A DNA stretch of 64,000 bases from Streptomyces smaragdinus (GCF_009604385.1 NZ_WEGJ01000021.1:1-64000), one strand, 5' to 3'. Positions 23,349-32,792 are shown, counted from the stretch's first letter. Notes: a model not told the origin generated them from the sequence alone. A program made the numbers and translations.

Positions 23349-24325
23349 ACCGCCTCCTGATCACCGCGGCGACCACGGTCACCGCGGCCCTCGCCCTGAC
23401 CGCCTGCGGCACCACCGAGCCCGCCGCGGACGCCGAGCCCGAGAAGACCGGGACGGCCATCACCCTCACCGACGCCTCCGGCGCCACCGTCAAGCTCGAC
23501 GCCCCGGCCACCAAGGTCGTCGGCACCGAGTGGAACGTCGTCGAGAGCCTGGTCTCCCTCGGCGTCGACCCCGTCGGCGTGGCCGACGTCAAGGGCTACA
23601 ACACCTGGGACAAGGCCGCCCCGCTGACCAACGACCCGAAGGACATCGGCACCCGCGGCGAGCCCAGCGTCGAGTCCGTCGCCGCGCTCTCCCCCGACCT
23701 CATCATCGCCACCACCGACCTGCCGCCGGCCGCCGTGAAGCAGCTGCGCGAGGTAGCCCCGGTGCTGAACGTGACGTCCGCCGACGCGTCCGACCCGATC
23801 GGGCAGATGACCGAGAACCTCGATCTGATCGCGAAGGCCACCGGCACCACGGACAAGGCCGACGAGCTGAAGAAGACCTTCGAGTCGAAGATAGCCACGG
23901 GCAAGAAGGCTCTCGAGGACGCCGGTCTGGGCGGTGCCGGCTTCGCCTTCGCGGACGGCTACGTCACCTCCAACCAGGTCTCGATCCGGCCCTTCACCAG
24001 CGGCTCCCTGGTCGGCGCGGTCAGCGAGCGGCTCGGCCTGAAGACCGCCTGGAAGGTCAAGGGCGACGAGGCGTACGGGCTCGGCTCCACCGACGTCGAG
24101 GGCCTGACGAAGCTCGGCGACGTGCACTTCGCCTACGTCGGCAACAACGGCGACAAGAACAGCACCCCGTTCACCGGAGTCCTCGCCAAGGACGCCGTGT
24201 GGACGTCGCTGCCGTTCGTGAAGGCGGGCAACGTGCACCGGCTGCCCGACGGCATCTGGATGTTCGGCGGTCCCGCGTCGATGAACCAGTACGTCGACTC
24301 CCTCGTCGCCGCGCTGACGAAGTAA
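23345..24325 (+). CDS. iron-siderophore-binding lipoprotein
   Basis: A 326-residue substrate-binding protein with lipobox LALTAC (Cys ~21). The mature part is a helical-backbone periplasmic-binding fold: TKVVGTEWNVVESLVSLGVDPVGVAD, the GEPSVESVAALSPDLIIATTD strand-helix typical of FhuD/FepB proteins, and a C-terminal DGIWMFGGPASMNQYVDSLVAALTK. It captures a ferric siderophore and delivers it to the fused permease encoded next. No biosynthetic genes are nearby, so the ligand may come from another locus or another organism. Confidence 0.92.
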   Translation: MNRLLITAATTVTAALALTACGTTEPAADAEPEKTGTAITLTDASGATVKLDAPATKVVGTEWNVVESLVSLGVDPVGVADVKGYNTWDKAAPLTNDPKDIGTRGEPSVESVAALSPDLIIATTDLPPAAVKQLREVAPVLNVTSADASDPIGQMTENLDLIAKATGTTDKADELKKTFESKIATGKKALEDAGLGGAGFAFADGYVTSNQVSIRPFTSGSLVGAVSERLGLKTAWKVKGDEAYGLGSTDVEGLTKLGDVHFAYVGNNGDKNSTPFTGVLAKDAVWTSLPFVKAGNVHRLPDGIWMFGGPASMNQYVDSLVAALTK

Positions 24326-24329
24326 CGCC

Positions 24330-26393
24330 ATGGCCGTCACCGCAACCCGTTCCTCGCCGGCCCCCCTCATCGCCCGGACAGGAGCAGCCGCGGTGACGGC
24401 CGTGCTGCTCTTGCTCGTGGCGGCCCTCGCGGTCGTCGACATCACCCAGGGCACGGCCTCCACCGGACCGTCCGAGGTGCTCAAGGCCCTCACCGGGCGC
24501 GCCTCGGACACCGACACGTCCGTCGTCGTCGCCTCCCGGCTGCCCCGGATGACGGCCGGGCTCCTCGTCGGCGCCGCCCTCGGCGTCGCGGGCGCCGCCC
24601 TGCAGGCCGTCAGCCGCAACGTCCTCGCCTCACCCGACACCCTCGCGGTGAACGCCGGCTCGTACTTCGCCCTCGGCGTCACCGCCGTCACCGGCGCGTC
24701 ACTGCCGCTCTTCGTCTCCTCCGGGATCGCCTTCGCCGGAGGGCTCGCGGCGGCGGCCGTCGTGCTCGGGCTGTCGGGGCTGGGGGCGGGCACGGTACGG
24801 CTGGTCCTCGCCGGCAGCGCCCTGACGCTGGGGCTGACCGCGCTGACGGAGGGGATGCTGCTGCTGTTCCCGGAGGAGACGCAGGGGCTCTACCAGTGGA
24901 ACCAGGGTTCCATCGCCCAGGGTTCCGGCTTCGGTTCCGTGGTGCGGATCGCGCCGCTGGTCCTGGTCGCGGTCGCCGGGCTGCTGGTGTCCGCGCGGCG
25001 GATCGACGCGCTGGCCCTCGGCGACGACGCCGCACGGGGGCTCGGGGTGCCGGTGCGCGCCACCCGGGTCACGGCGGTCGTCCTCGCGGTGCTGCTGTCG
25101 GCCGCCGCTGTCACCCTCGCGGGGCCGATCGGCTTCGTCGGGCTGTGCGCACCGGCGCTGGTACGGCTGTTGTCGCACCGGGTGCGGGGGCTCGGGCGGG
25201 CGCGGGTCACGCTGCCCGTCGCCGGGGTGGTCGGGATGGCGCTGGTACTGGGGTCGGACGTGCTGCTGCGGGCGCTGGTCCCGGCGGACACGGCGGTGGC
25301 GGTGCCGACAGGGGTCGTGACGAGTCTGGTCGGTGCTGTGTTTCTCGTGGCGCTGGCCACCCGGGTGCGGGACTCCGGTGGGGTGACGGAGGTGGACCGG
25401 CTGCGGATCCGCAGCAGGCGGGCGTTCGTCGTCACCACTGCCGTGCTGGTCGTCGCGCTGGCCGGGGTGACGGTGGCGGCGGTGCTGCTGGGGGACTCCG
25501 GGCTGCTGCTGGGCGATGTCGTCAACTGGGCGCAGGGCAGGGCCGGTCGGTCGGTGTCGTTCGTGCTGGATACCCGGGTACCGCGGGTGACGGCAGCGCT
25601 GCTGGCCGGTGCCGCGCTGGCGCTGGCCGGGACGCTCGTGCAGGCGGTGACCCGTAATCCGCTGGCCGAACCGGCGGTGCTGGGCATCTCCGGCGGGTCC
25701 GCGCTGGGGGCGGTGTTCCTGGTGACGACGGTGCCGCTGGCCGGGTCGTGGGGGATGGCCGGTGCGGCGTTCGGCGGGGCGGCCGTGGCGGCGCTGGTCG
25801 TGTTCGGGCTGTCGGCGCGCGGGGGGTTCCGGCAGAACCGTCTCGTGCTGGTCGGCATCGGCTTCGCGACCGGGGCGACGGCGCTGATCAGTCTGCTGAT
25901 CGTGCTCACCGACCCGTTCAACGCGACCAAGGCGCTCACCTGGCTGTCGGGTTCGACGTACGGCCGCTCCTTCGCCGACTCCGGACCGCTGGCGGCCGTC
26001 GTGCTGGTGGGCGCGGTCCTCGCCGCCGTGCACCGCACGGAGCTGGACCTGGTGTCGCTGGACGAGGACACGCCCCGGCTGCTGGGCCTGGACCTCGGGC
26101 GGGGGCGGCTGGGGTTCCTGGTCGTCGCCGTGCTGCTCACGGCGACGGCGGTGGCCGCCGCGGGCACCATCGGCTTCGTCGGCCTGGTCGCCCCGCACGC
26201 GGCGCGCGCCCTGGTGGGCCGCCGGCACGTCCGGGTGCTGCCGGTCGCGATGCTGCTGGGCGCGGTGCTGGTGTGCGGCGCGGATCTGCTGGGGCGGACG
26301 GTGATCGCGCCGGCCCAGCTGGGGGCGGGGATGATGACGGCGGTGGTGGGGACGCCGTACTTCCTGTGGCTGCTGGTGCGGAGCCGGCGGTGA
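24330..26393 (+). CDS. fused double FecCD-type siderophore permease
   Basis: A 687-residue permease made of two FecCD modules in tandem (residues ~1-340 and ~350-687). Each has about ten transmembrane segments, and each contains the ATPase-contacting GLCAP/GLVAPH region (TLAGPIGFVGLCAPALVRLLSHR and AAAGTIGFVGLVAPHAARALVGR). This is the FhuB arrangement, so one polypeptide supplies the whole channel. ATG 24330 lies 4 bp after the lipoprotein stop. With the upstream ATPase it completes an importer under the iron box. Confidence 0.92.
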   Translation: MAVTATRSSPAPLIARTGAAAVTAVLLLLVAALAVVDITQGTASTGPSEVLKALTGRASDTDTSVVVASRLPRMTAGLLVGAALGVAGAALQAVSRNVLASPDTLAVNAGSYFALGVTAVTGASLPLFVSSGIAFAGGLAAAAVVLGLSGLGAGTVRLVLAGSALTLGLTALTEGMLLLFPEETQGLYQWNQGSIAQGSGFGSVVRIAPLVLVAVAGLLVSARRIDALALGDDAARGLGVPVRATRVTAVVLAVLLSAAAVTLAGPIGFVGLCAPALVRLLSHRVRGLGRARVTLPVAGVVGMALVLGSDVLLRALVPADTAVAVPTGVVTSLVGAVFLVALATRVRDSGGVTEVDRLRIRSRRAFVVTTAVLVVALAGVTVAAVLLGDSGLLLGDVVNWAQGRAGRSVSFVLDTRVPRVTAALLAGAALALAGTLVQAVTRNPLAEPAVLGISGGSALGAVFLVTTVPLAGSWGMAGAAFGGAAVAALVVFGLSARGGFRQNRLVLVGIGFATGATALISLLIVLTDPFNATKALTWLSGSTYGRSFADSGPLAAVVLVGAVLAAVHRTELDLVSLDEDTPRLLGLDLGRGRLGFLVVAVLLTATAVAAAGTIGFVGLVAPHAARALVGRRHVRVLPVAMLLGAVLVCGADLLGRTVIAPAQLGAGMMTAVVGTPYFLWLLVRSRR

Positions 26394-26464
26394 GCATGCG
26401 TACGGGCGTCGGCTGAGTATTCGTACGGATCCGTGGGGCGGAGGGGGCGTCGTACGGTCGGCGT

Positions 26465-27127
26465 ATGTCGACCGACACCTCGTCCGCCCCCGGCCTGCGC
26501 GCGATGGGCATCGGCTGCGCGGTGCTTGTGGCGTTGCCAGTGCTGGTGGTGCTCGGGTTCCTGGTGGTGCTCGAGGTGGAGAGCTCGACGCCGGAGGACT
26601 ACCCGACCGTCGCGCCCGAGGAGACCGCCCGGCAGATGTTCGCCGTCTCCCAGGACGCGTACGCGGTCCTCGGATTCGCACCGGAGGTGCCGCCGGGCAA
26701 TTTCACCACCGGCTCGGACGTCAGCGAGAACGGCTTCGACGACCTCGACTACTGCTACCCCGACGGGCTGGAGAGCATCAACGACCAGCCCGAACCCAAC
26801 GCGTACAGCTTCGGCCACAGCTGGGCGATCAGCGGAGTGGACGCCGGTGAGGCGCGCGCGGGAATGCGCCGCCTGCGCGCCCACCTCGAGAAGCAGGGCT
26901 GGAGTGTCGAGGACCCCGGGACCGGGTCGGGAGAGCTGGGTCTGAGCGCGACGAAGGGCCACGGGGACAGCACGACCACGGCTTCCTTCTGGTGGCAGCC
27001 CCGGCAGGGCGGACGCTTCGACGGCGGAGTCGGCTCCGGCTGCGCCTACGCGCCCGACGACATCGACGCGGAGTCCGTCGACACCATCGCCTTCGACGTC
27101 CCTCCCCTGCGCCCCACCCCGCGCTGA
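26465..27127 (+). CDS. hypothetical single-pass membrane protein
   Basis: A 220-residue protein with one N-terminal transmembrane segment (GCAVLVALPVLVVLGFLVVLEV, residues ~18-40) and an extracytoplasmic acidic domain. The domain includes NGFDDLDYCYPDG, FGHSWAISGVDAGEARAGMRRLRAHLEKQGWSV and SFWWQPRQGGRFDGGVGSGCAY, with two cysteines likely paired. It resembles small sensor-like proteins common in Streptomyces but I cannot name a function. It is convergent with the DUF4139 gene with only 4 bp between stops. Confidence 0.7.
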   Translation: MSTDTSSAPGLRAMGIGCAVLVALPVLVVLGFLVVLEVESSTPEDYPTVAPEETARQMFAVSQDAYAVLGFAPEVPPGNFTTGSDVSENGFDDLDYCYPDGLESINDQPEPNAYSFGHSWAISGVDAGEARAGMRRLRAHLEKQGWSVEDPGTGSGELGLSATKGHGDSTTTASFWWQPRQGGRFDGGVGSGCAYAPDDIDAESVDTIAFDVPPLRPTPR

Positions 27128-27131
27128 CGCG

Positions 27132-28718
27132 TCACAGGCCCACGACCGACTTGGCCGCCGACAGCTCGTACACCAGCGTCACCTCACGCCGGGTACCCGG
27201 GCGCAGACCGATCCGGTACGTGACCAGGCCGTCGTCGTCCGGGCCCTCGTCGGGGGCGGGGTCGGACGCGGTGCGGTCGAGGGTGATCTCCACCGCGGAT
27301 ATCTCCGACACCGGGACGCGTTCGCGTACGACCAGCTCCGTTTCGGAGCCGTCCGCGTCCGCCGCCTCGACGCGGGAGACGAACAGCCGGACCGTGCGTG
27401 TGATCACCGTGCGGTGGCCGAGGGTCGTGGTGTCGCGGCTCTCCTCCGTGTGGCGGACCACGCGGTAGGTGTCCTCGCTGCCGAACGACAGCGTGACCTC
27501 CTCCCCCGTACCCGCGAACCGCAGCTCGCCGCGGCCCGTGAAGCCGCTGCCGCGGACCAGGTCGACCGGGCCCGCGAGCAGCACGTGGCCGGCGTCATTG
27601 GTGAACCGGGCCACCTGCGACACCAGCGGTGACAGCTCGGGCGCGCAGGCCAGTTCGGACCGGGCGGGCGCCGTGAACGCCGACAGGTGCACGCGGTGGG
27701 GGCGGCCGTCGGACGGGACGGTCGCGGTCGACGGCGCGCGCAGCACGCGGACCTCGCCGCCGTCCTGGAGGCCCGGCAGCTCGGCGGTGCGCACCGGGCC
27801 CGCGTCGGGGGACTCGCCGCCCAGGGTGCTGATCTCCTCCTCGCGCAGCTCCACGTCGACCGTACGGCGCTCCTGGGCCGTACGGTCGCGCAACGTCAGG
27901 ACGTCTTCCGTGAGTTGCGGCGGCGCGGCGGCCAGCGTGGTGCGGGCCGTGGACAGCGCGAGGGAGACTCCGGGCCAGTCCTCGCCGGTGCGCTGCCAGA
28001 CCACGGCCTCCGTCCTGAGCTCCACGGACCGGCCGTCGGCCGCGAGGGTGGCGCGGTAGGCGGGGCGCCACAGCGCGCAGGGCACCAGATGGGTGACGGA
28101 CAGGTCGGCGGGGCCCGGGCGGTCGGCCTCGACGACGACCTCGACGTAGGCCGTGACCTGCGGCGGTTCCTCCTCGATACGGCGCAGGGCGGCGTCCACG
28201 CCCTTGAGCTCATCGACGAGGACGGCGTGGTGGGCGGTGGCCTCGCGGACCGTGTCGTGGCAGCGGTCCAGCTCGGCGTCGAGCAGCTGCGACTGTCCGG
28301 CCCAGCGCTCCGGGTCGGGCTGCCCGGCCGTCGTGGCGGCGGTGATCTCGCGGTGCAGCTCCTCGCGGGCCTGCTGGACCACGGCCAGCCGGCTCCCGAG
28401 CCGCCGTCCGCGCCGGTCGGCCGTGCGTATCGCCTCCTCCAGCTCCTTCTCCCGCAGCCGCAGTTGCGACGCGTCGGGGTCGGCGGCGTCGGGATGCGTG
28501 GGGGTGTACGCGCGGACCAGGCGGGCGTCGACCACGCCGACGCCGGACGTGGTGGTGGACGCGCGCAGGGAGTGGTCCACGGCGAGGGGGGTCACGGGGC
28601 CCAGGCGCAGGCGGGTGACGCCCGCGGGGAGGTCGACGGTGGTGCGGCGTTCGAGCTGGGCGCGGTCCTCCAGGCAGGTCACCGTGCTCGGCGGGAGGGG
28701 GGTCAGGTCGTCGGTCAT
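27132..28718 (-). CDS. DUF4139 (mucoidy-inhibitor MuiA-like) protein A
   Basis: A 528-residue protein with the two-part layout of MuiA-like proteins. The N-terminal DUF4140-like region is followed by a coiled-coil-prone stretch (residues ~95-195, LRLREKELEEAIRTADRRGRRLGSRL). The C-terminal DUF4139 beta-rich domain includes VVEADRPGPADLSVTHLVPCALWRPAYRATL, VVWQRTGEDWPGVSLALSTARTTL and VLLAGPVDLVRGSGFTGRGEL. The family function is unknown. There is no signal peptide. Start ATG 28718 lies 8 bp after its paralogue, so the two are cotranscribed. Confidence 0.82.
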   Translation of the reverse strand: MTDDLTPLPPSTVTCLEDRAQLERRTTVDLPAGVTRLRLGPVTPLAVDHSLRASTTTSGVGVVDARLVRAYTPTHPDAADPDASQLRLREKELEEAIRTADRRGRRLGSRLAVVQQAREELHREITAATTAGQPDPERWAGQSQLLDAELDRCHDTVREATAHHAVLVDELKGVDAALRRIEEEPPQVTAYVEVVVEADRPGPADLSVTHLVPCALWRPAYRATLAADGRSVELRTEAVVWQRTGEDWPGVSLALSTARTTLAAAPPQLTEDVLTLRDRTAQERRTVDVELREEEISTLGGESPDAGPVRTAELPGLQDGGEVRVLRAPSTATVPSDGRPHRVHLSAFTAPARSELACAPELSPLVSQVARFTNDAGHVLLAGPVDLVRGSGFTGRGELRFAGTGEEVTLSFGSEDTYRVVRHTEESRDTTTLGHRTVITRTVRLFVSRVEAADADGSETELVVRERVPVSEISAVEITLDRTASDPAPDEGPDDDGLVTYRIGLRPGTRREVTLVYELSAAKSVVGL

Positions 28719-28726
28719 CCGGGCGG

Positions 28727-30814
28727 TCAGTCCCTTCGGTTGCCGCCGTGGACGGCCTTGTCGGAGGGGATACGGATCTCGTAGCCGCCGCGCAGCACGG
28801 TGGTACGGCCGGGGGCGACCTCGACGCGCCAGACGCGGGCGCCGCGGACGAGGCCCTGGCCGTCGTCGAGGGGTTCGTCGGGGGCGAACCAGGCCGGGTC
28901 GGCGCGGTGGTCCTCGACGCGTACGTCCTTGTCGGTGCTGACGGGGACCCGCTCGCGGACCTCCACCAGCACCGGGTGTGCGAGGCGGTTGGCCAGCTCG
29001 ATCTCGACGCCGTGGTCGAGGACGGTCGTCCCGCCGCGCAGGCCGGCGCTGGACTCGGTCATCCGGGTGCGCCGGGCGACCTGGACGCTCTCCGCCACGC
29101 CGACGCCTATCCGGCGGCGCTCGCCGGGGGCGAGGGTGGGCAGCGGGGTGGTGAGGACGTAGTCGCCGTTCACGGTGACGTCGGCCGGGCCGGCGAGGAG
29201 GGCGTGGCCGGAGGTGTTGGTGAGCAGCACCGTGCCGTACACGGACTCGTCGGCGGCGGGGACCGTGACGTACTCCTGGCGGGCCTCGACGGGGATCACG
29301 CAGACGGGCACCGTGTGCCAGACGCCGTCGGCGGCGACGTCCACGGGGGCGGCGGTGTCGAAGCGGTAGTCGAAGGAGCCGGCGGACTGCCGGACGTCGA
29401 CGGTGTGCTGGGGCCGGCGGGCCACGGGGGTGGTCTCGCGGTACGTGACGGGCGTACGCCGCGGGCGCAGGGTGCCGCGGGCGGTGGGGTCCTCGGGGCC
29501 GGCCAGCTCGAGGCGGGCGTAGTCGAGGAGGTCCGCGGTGGGGGCGGGCGCCGGCGGCTGGGCGGCGGGCGCGGCCTGGGCGCCGTCCCACGGGGGTGCG
29601 CCGTACGCGTCGGGAGCGCTGCGGGAGCGGAAGCGGGCGGCGCCGCGGGCGGAGCGGGGGGCGGGACGCGGCGCGGCGCTCTGGGGCATCGGGGCGGCGC
29701 CCGGGGCCGGGGGCGGCGGGCCGGAGGGCGCGGCGACGGGGCCGGCGAAGGCGGGCGGGGGCAGCGGCGGGGCACTCTCGGCGCCTTGCCTGGCGTCGCC
29801 GCTGGCATAGCTCACGTCCAGGTCGTCCATCACCTCCGCGGCGCCCCCGGCGAACCCCGCCGGCCCGGCTACGGCCACCGGTGCGGACGCGGGCTCCGGC
29901 CGCGCCGCCACCGCCGCGTCGTACGGCGTGAACAGCTCCGCCAGCCCCGCCGGCGGCTCCCGCCAGCCGCCCGGCACCGGCTCGGCCTGCCGCCGCCCGA
30001 TGCGCAGCGACCGCAGCTCCGGCAGGTCGGTGCGGCGCTGCAGATCGGCGGTGGACAGCCCCAGCCGTACGCCCGTCCAGTCCTCCCCCGTGCGCTGGGC
30101 CACACAGGCGCGCAGCACCAGCGTGCTCCGCTCCCCGTCGAGCCGCAGCTGATACACGGGCAGCCAGGCCGCGCCCGGGACGAGGTACTCGACCTCGAAC
30201 TCCGCCTCCCGCACCGCCCCGTCCAGCGTGATGACGGCGGCGGCCGTCGTCCGCACGGGACCGGTCGGCTCCGCGGTGGAGAGCCGGGCCAGCCGGTCAC
30301 GCAGGACACCGGTCTCGTGGTCGGCGCGGCGCAGCTCCTCCTCCGCCGGGCCGAGGCGCTCGTACAGCTGCCGCATCCGCCGGTCGACGAACGACGCCAG
30401 CGCCAGCAGCGACTCCACCGGCGCCGGAGCACGCCGGTTGGCGACGGACGCGGCCCGCAGCCGCTCGGTGCGCTCGACCTCCTGCGCGAGCCGGGCACAG
30501 CGCTCGCGCAGCGCGTCGCCGCGGGCCACGGCGTCCTTCAACTCCCGCTCGATCAGGGCGCGTTGCCCCGGATCCTGCACGGCGGCGGCAAGCTCGAGCC
30601 GTACGTCGGTGACACGCATCCCCGGCGGACCCGAGCGGATCCGGGCCCGCAGCGAGTGCTCGGCCAGGGTGTCGGGCAGCCCCTCGACGACCAGCCGCCG
30701 TCCGCCGGGCTTCCCCGCCGCCCGGCGGACGCAGACGGCGCCGGCCGCGTGCACGACGACGGAGGCCAGCCGGGACTCGAGTCTGGTCTCCACCCCGTCG
30801 GTTGTCTCCGTCAT
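28727..30814 (-). CDS. DUF4139 (mucoidy-inhibitor MuiA-like) protein B
   Basis: A 695-residue paralogue of the downstream gene with the same order of domains: N-terminal DUF4140-like region, coiled-coil-prone middle (ERELKDAVARGDALRERCARLAQEVERTERL), and C-terminal DUF4139 (VEYLVPGAAWLPVYQLRL, RTGEDWTGVRLGLSTADLQ, HALLAGPADVTVNGDYV). It differs by a ~110-residue Pro/Ala-rich insertion around residues 330-440 (PPLPPPAFAGP, PPPPAPGAAPMP), probably disordered. Start ATG 30814. An adjacent unequal pair suggests a hetero-oligomer. Confidence 0.82.
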   Translation of the reverse strand: MTETTDGVETRLESRLASVVVHAAGAVCVRRAAGKPGGRRLVVEGLPDTLAEHSLRARIRSGPPGMRVTDVRLELAAAVQDPGQRALIERELKDAVARGDALRERCARLAQEVERTERLRAASVANRRAPAPVESLLALASFVDRRMRQLYERLGPAEEELRRADHETGVLRDRLARLSTAEPTGPVRTTAAAVITLDGAVREAEFEVEYLVPGAAWLPVYQLRLDGERSTLVLRACVAQRTGEDWTGVRLGLSTADLQRRTDLPELRSLRIGRRQAEPVPGGWREPPAGLAELFTPYDAAVAARPEPASAPVAVAGPAGFAGGAAEVMDDLDVSYASGDARQGAESAPPLPPPAFAGPVAAPSGPPPPAPGAAPMPQSAAPRPAPRSARGAARFRSRSAPDAYGAPPWDGAQAAPAAQPPAPAPTADLLDYARLELAGPEDPTARGTLRPRRTPVTYRETTPVARRPQHTVDVRQSAGSFDYRFDTAAPVDVAADGVWHTVPVCVIPVEARQEYVTVPAADESVYGTVLLTNTSGHALLAGPADVTVNGDYVLTTPLPTLAPGERRRIGVGVAESVQVARRTRMTESSAGLRGGTTVLDHGVEIELANRLAHPVLVEVRERVPVSTDKDVRVEDHRADPAWFAPDEPLDDGQGLVRGARVWRVEVAPGRTTVLRGGYEIRIPSDKAVHGGNRRD

Positions 30815-30877
30815 ACCGTCCCCCCGCGATCCGCCCCCGTGCCCGTCAGGGGGCACGATAGCGGGCCGGTCGGACAG

Positions 30878-31627
30878 TCACTTACGGAACCGGGCCACCG
30901 CCTCCTGGATCGCCGGACCGGTCGCGGAGGCGGCCTGCGCCCAGGACTCGAACTCGAGGGTGGCGTCGAACCCGGCGGTCTGCGCCATCCCGACGGCGCT
31001 CTTGATGTCCCGTACCAGATCGGCGTCCAGCCCCGCCCATCGCGCGGCCGTCTCGTGGGCCTCCGCCACCGGATCGTCGGCCACGCGCAGCGCGATCCCC
31101 TCGCGGACGGCCGCCTCGGCGTCCAGCGCCCCTCCGTCGAGCAGCAGGGCGAGGGCCTTCTGCGGGCCCAGGGCGTCGACGAGGAAGTACGTGCACCCGC
31201 CGCCCGGGTGCAGGCCGATGCGCGTGAAGGTGGCGGCGAACGAGGCGCGGGGGCCGGCGATCCGTACGTCGCAGGCCATCGCCAGATTGAGGCCGGCGCC
31301 CACGGCGTGGCCCTGGACGGCGGCGATCGTGGGGATCGTCAGGGCGCGCAGGCGCAGGAAGCTGTCGTACACCTGGTGCAGATGGCGCCGGGTCTCGGGG
31401 ACATCGCGTCCCTCGGTGCCGAAGAGGGCGGGAAGGTCCGCGCCGGCGCAGAAGGACGTGCCGGCGCCGGTGACGACGAGCGTGCGGGCGTCCTTCGCGG
31501 CGCCGACGGCGGCGACCGCCTCGCCCAGCTCGCGGCACATCGCCTCGTCGAGGCAGTTGCGCCGGTCGGGGTCGTCGAGGGTGAGCGTCCAGCGGCCGTC
31601 GTCCTCGACCAGGTCGACCTTCGTCAT
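30878..31627 (-). CDS. enoyl-CoA hydratase/isomerase family protein
   Basis: A 249-residue crotonase-fold protein. The oxyanion-hole segments are GAGTSFCAGADLPAL (residues ~54-68) and IAAVQGHAVGAGLNLAMACDVRIAG (~103-127). The usual catalytic glutamates of the second and third motifs are not both obvious (FTRIGLHPGGGCTYFLVDALG), so hydratase activity is not assured; isomerase, hydrolase or other crotonase chemistry is possible. It starts at ATG 31627. The frame runs on upstream but that sequence belongs to the opposite gene. Confidence 0.85.
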   Translation of the reverse strand: MTKVDLVEDDGRWTLTLDDPDRRNCLDEAMCRELGEAVAAVGAAKDARTLVVTGAGTSFCAGADLPALFGTEGRDVPETRRHLHQVYDSFLRLRALTIPTIAAVQGHAVGAGLNLAMACDVRIAGPRASFAATFTRIGLHPGGGCTYFLVDALGPQKALALLLDGGALDAEAAVREGIALRVADDPVAEAHETAARWAGLDADLVRDIKSAVGMAQTAGFDATLEFESWAQAASATGPAIQEAVARFRK

Positions 31628-31733
31628 CGGTTCGCGCCTTCCGTGCTGTCCCGGGTGTCGGCGCCCAGTATCGATCACCGGCGCCGCGCGGGTCGCGTAC
31701 GGTGTCGCCCCCGCTGTGACAGGCTCAGGGCCC

Positions 31734-32180
31734 ATGGATCCCTCGAGCATGACCACCGAACAGCGCAACGCACTCAACCAGCAGGTCATCGACCAGTTCC
31801 GGGAGCAAGGGGGCACGGGGCCCATCGGCGAGATGATGCACGCCGACCGGATGGTCCTGCTCACCCACACCGGGGCCCGCACCGGCACGCGGCGCACGAC
31901 CCCGATGGGCTTCTGGCGGCTCGACGGTGACCGGGTGTGCGTCGTGGCGTCCAACATGGGAGCGGTCCACGCGCCGGACTGGTACCACAACGTGGTGGCG
32001 CACCCCGAGGTCACCGTCGAGCTGGGCGCCGAGCGGTACGCGGCCACGGCCGTGCCGGTCACCGGGGCCGAGCGTGACCGGCTGTGGGCCGAGCTGCTCA
32101 CCGCCGCGCCGTTCTTCGCGGATCACGAGAAGCAGGCCGGCCGCACGATCCCGCTGGTGGAGCTGCGCCGCCGGCCTTGA
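31734..32180 (+). CDS. deazaflavin (F420)-dependent nitroreductase family protein
   Basis: A 148-residue protein of the Ddn/FDOR-A type split-barrel family that uses coenzyme F420. Recognisable segments are LLTHTGARTGTRRTTPMGFWRLDGDRVCVVASNMGA, PDWYHNVVAHPEVTVELG and the final PFFADHEKQAGRTIPLVELRR. Members reduce nitroimidazoles, quinones or other acceptors. Start is ATG 31734, with ATG 31749 as an alternative. It is divergent from the crotonase gene and stops 6 bp from the convergent DoxX gene. Confidence 0.88.
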   Translation: MDPSSMTTEQRNALNQQVIDQFREQGGTGPIGEMMHADRMVLLTHTGARTGTRRTTPMGFWRLDGDRVCVVASNMGAVHAPDWYHNVVAHPEVTVELGAERYAATAVPVTGAERDRLWAELLTAAPFFADHEKQAGRTIPLVELRRRP

Positions 32181-32186
32181 TCCGCG

Positions 32187-32666
32187 TCAGGGGGCAGGGG
32201 TGGCGGGCGCCTGCTCCGTGGTCCGGTCCGGCGTGGTGGCCGCCCGCGCCGGACGGTCGCCGACGAGGGCCCAGCGGCCGGGGCCGAGGGCGGCGACGAG
32301 GAGGAACGACCAGCAGAACATGGCCGCCGCCTCACCGCCGTTCTCGATGGGGAACAGCGCGTCGGGCTGGTGCTTGGTGAAGTACGCGTAGGCCATCGAC
32401 CCCGAGCAGACGAGCGCCGCGCTGCGGGTGCCGAGACCGAGGAACACCAGGGTGCCGCCGACGAGCTGGATGACGGAGGCCCACCAGGTGGGCCACTCCG
32501 CGAAGTCGGGCGTGCCCGAGTACGAGCCGCCGAGGACGTCGAAGAGGGTGGCGATGCCGTGGCAGGTGAACATCAGCGCGACGACCATTCTGAACAGGCC
32601 GATGACGTGTTCTCTGCCGCGATCGGGCAGATCTCCGAGGAGACCCGCAGGCGTCTCGCTTCTCAT
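32187..32666 (-). CDS. DoxX family membrane protein
   Basis: A 159-residue membrane protein with four transmembrane segments. It shows the DoxX pattern GLFRMVVALMFTCHGIATLFDVLGG, WASVIQLVGGTLVFLGLGTRSAALVCSGSMAYAYFTKH and GGEAAAMFCWSFLLVAALGPG. DoxX-like proteins take part in membrane redox or quinone-linked processes; this role is not established here. It starts at ATG 32666. A DasR-like palindrome lies about 110 bp upstream. Confidence 0.85.
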   Translation of the reverse strand: MRSETPAGLLGDLPDRGREHVIGLFRMVVALMFTCHGIATLFDVLGGSYSGTPDFAEWPTWWASVIQLVGGTLVFLGLGTRSAALVCSGSMAYAYFTKHQPDALFPIENGGEAAAMFCWSFLLVAALGPGRWALVGDRPARAATTPDRTTEQAPATPAP

Positions 32667-32774
32667 GTGCGCTCCCGTCGTAGTCCGTGAATGTGGGGGG
32701 CCTGGACCAGCGGGAAGGGCTGCTCGCGCGCCGGGCGCGGGCGCGCGAGCCACCGCGGGACCAGAATGGTGCGG

Positions 32775-32792
32775 ACTTGGTCTATACCAAGT
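32775..32792. promoter_or_regulatory. DasR-like (dre) operator upstream of DoxX gene
   Basis: ACTTGGTCTATACCAAGT has 7-bp inverted arms (ACTTGGT/ACCAAGT) around CTAT and closely resembles the dre consensus A(G/C)TGGTCTAGACCA(G/C)T bound by the GlcNAc regulator DasR. It lies in the intergenic region 109 bp before the DoxX start. The same core also fits other GntR/HutC regulators. Confidence 0.55.

Noticed and set aside
28748..31930. Very long open frame on the plus strand across the DUF4139 genes
   Set aside because: It mirrors the codon pattern of the opposite-strand DUF4139 genes; its translation is low-complexity and resembles no family. Long antisense frames are expected in high-GC DNA.
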